A stretch of 64,000 nt of DNA from Hymenobacter sp. 5317J-9 (GTDB taxonomy: Bacteria; Bacteroidota; Bacteroidia; Cytophagales; Hymenobacteraceae), in contig NZ_CP095050.1 in assembly GCF_022921075.1 (NCBI RefSeq), positions 124,001-188,000 of the forward strand. Direction: 5' to 3'. The notes beneath the pieces are model-generated. The model saw only the letters and a program-made list of their open reading frames with translations. It ran no database searches and had not been told where the DNA came from. Below, piece by piece: positions 63,098 through 64,000 of the stretch. How positions within the stretch are numbered: position 1 is the stretch's first letter; each line of letters starts with the position of its first letter. The position numbers and the translations under genes are program-made.

Positions 63098-64000
63098 ATG
63101 CGTACCTGTGACTTGTGCGGCAGCACCGATTTTAAGAAGCTGCCTTTCTACTACGAATTTGAAGGCCAACGGCTGCAAGGCACCCAATGCCGCGCCTGCG
63201 ACCTGATGTTTCTGGACCCGCAGCCCACGCCGGCGCAGCTGGAACGGCTCTACGGCAAGGACTATTTCACGGAGCGCCCCAACTACGACCGCACCCAGCA
63301 GGACGTGGTGTTCATTGAGGAAAGCCAGAAGCAGGAAGCCATAAACCAGCTCCGGCCCGACAAGTTCACCAATTACATTCTGGCCAAGTACCCCAGCCGC
63401 AAATTCCGCTACCTGGAAGTGGGCTGCGGCCCCGGCTACACCCTCAAAAGCCTGGAGGCCATGGGCTGGGAAAGCCACGGCCTCGAAATATCGGAGCACG
63501 CGGCCGACTTCGCCCGCCGCGAGCTGCACCTGCCCGTGGTGACGGGCAACATCGAAACCACCGAAGACTTCCACGAGAACCAGTTCGACCTCGCCTACAT
63601 GGGCGACGTGCTGGAGCACCTGCTTTCGCCCAGCGCCACGCTGGCCAAGTTTCACCGCATTCTGGAGCCGGGCGGGCTGCTGGTGCTGGCCCTGCCGGCC
63701 ACGCTCAACCTGCCCACCGTGCGCCTCGGCTTTGCCGCTTATGGCGTGCTCGGCAAGGAACGCAAGATGGACATTCCGCCCTACCACTTGTTCGAATTTA
63801 CGCCGGCCACCATCACCAAAATGCTCAAAAAGCAGGGCTTCGAAGTGGCAGAGCTACTGAACCCGGTGAAGCCGCCGAAGAACATCCGGCTGGGCGGCAG
63901 CCTGGTGGAGAAGGTGAGCAAGCTGGCCGGCCAGTACCCCACGTACTATCTCAACAAGCTGACCGGACGGTTCGGCGACCGGATGTTTGTGGTGGCGCGG
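63098..64000 (+). CDS. Class I SAM-dependent methyltransferase with an N-terminal zinc-ribbon motif (3' end outside window)
   Basis: 301 residues are visible and the frame runs off the window edge. The N-terminus has four cysteines in two pairs (CDLCGS near residue 4, CRACDLMF near 31), a zinc-ribbon pattern known from sugar-nucleotide methyltransferases. The SAM fold follows: LEVGCGPGYTLKSLEAMGW (about 106-124), EISEHA, FDLAYMGDVLEHLLSP and LEPGGLLVLALPA. Substrate unknown; this two-part design is common in surface-polysaccharide clusters. The start is fixed by the -7 box four bases upstream. Confidence 0.85.
   Translation, partial: MRTCDLCGSTDFKKLPFYYEFEGQRLQGTQCRACDLMFLDPQPTPAQLERLYGKDYFTERPNYDRTQQDVVFIEESQKQEAINQLRPDKFTNYILAKYPSRKFRYLEVGCGPGYTLKSLEAMGWESHGLEISEHAADFARRELHLPVVTGNIETTEDFHENQFDLAYMGDVLEHLLSPSATLAKFHRILEPGGLLVLALPATLNLPTVRLGFAAYGVLGKERKMDIPPYHLFEFTPATITKMLKKQGFEVAELLNPVKPPKNIRLGGSLVEKVSKLAGQYPTYYLNKLTGRFGDRMFVVAR

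Overview
The window looks like chromosomal DNA of a GC-rich member of the Bacteroidota, most likely a Hymenobacter-like organism of the Cytophagales. Several signs agree. There is a type IX secretion (T9SS) type protein with a gliding-motility C-terminal sorting domain and a PorE-like OmpA lipoprotein. There are Bacteroidota-typical families (DUF4270, DUF4293, DUF4476, long NusB, DUF1573 lipoprotein). The gene order panC / short glycogen-synthase-like protein / DUF4270 / glmS is typical of the phylum. Promoter -7 boxes of the form TAnnTTTG, mostly TACCTTTG, occur in front of many genes. The taxonomic call is an inference from these features, not from a database search.

Layout. 1-16 kb: an Fe-S electron-transfer pair, a PorE-like envelope lipoprotein, a thiolase, TruA, a 1482-residue T9SS cargo protein and one half of an ABC exporter. 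16-20 kb: an outer-membrane protein, a complete IS5-family insertion sequence (17173-17966), a frameshifted zinc alcohol dehydrogenase and two tandem tRNA-Pro genes. 20-30 kb: the probable second half of the ABC exporter, a frameshifted leucine dehydrogenase, and a housekeeping run nusB - ytxH - isocitrate dehydrogenase - DUF1573 - yajC - ybbR - coaE. 30-38 kb: glutamate dehydrogenase, a LOG-family nucleosidase, lycopene cyclase, an ABC ATPase, DUF2795, DUF349 and ettA. 38-44 kb: a minus-strand accessory cluster of a secreted protein, a trypsin-like protease, a peptidoglycan amidase and an inner-membrane protein with a duplicated membrane module, with a LuxR-type regulator upstream. This is the best candidate for an undescribed system. 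44-64 kb: a zinc peptidase, rfaE2, a YbhN-like membrane protein, panC, glmS, RidA, gltX, small envelope proteins, an AIM24-like protein, a GH3-like protein, lptB, a FadL porin, a GDSL lipoprotein, a YpdA-like oxidoreductase and, cut by the window edge, a methyltransferase.

Two window-wide patterns are worth knowing. First, at least three genes carry a one-base deletion inside a G/C homopolymer (18388-18392, 24081-24084, 39682-39686). Each is repaired by adding one base, so sequencing or assembly error is as likely as true gene decay. Second, the gaps between genes are full of long palindromes. One class, seen seven times, has arms made of degenerate 7- or 8-bp tandem units, always with the G/T/A-rich arm first. 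A second class contains GAACGTCATGCAG. Several genes have the -7 box only four bases from the ATG, which suggests leaderless mRNAs.
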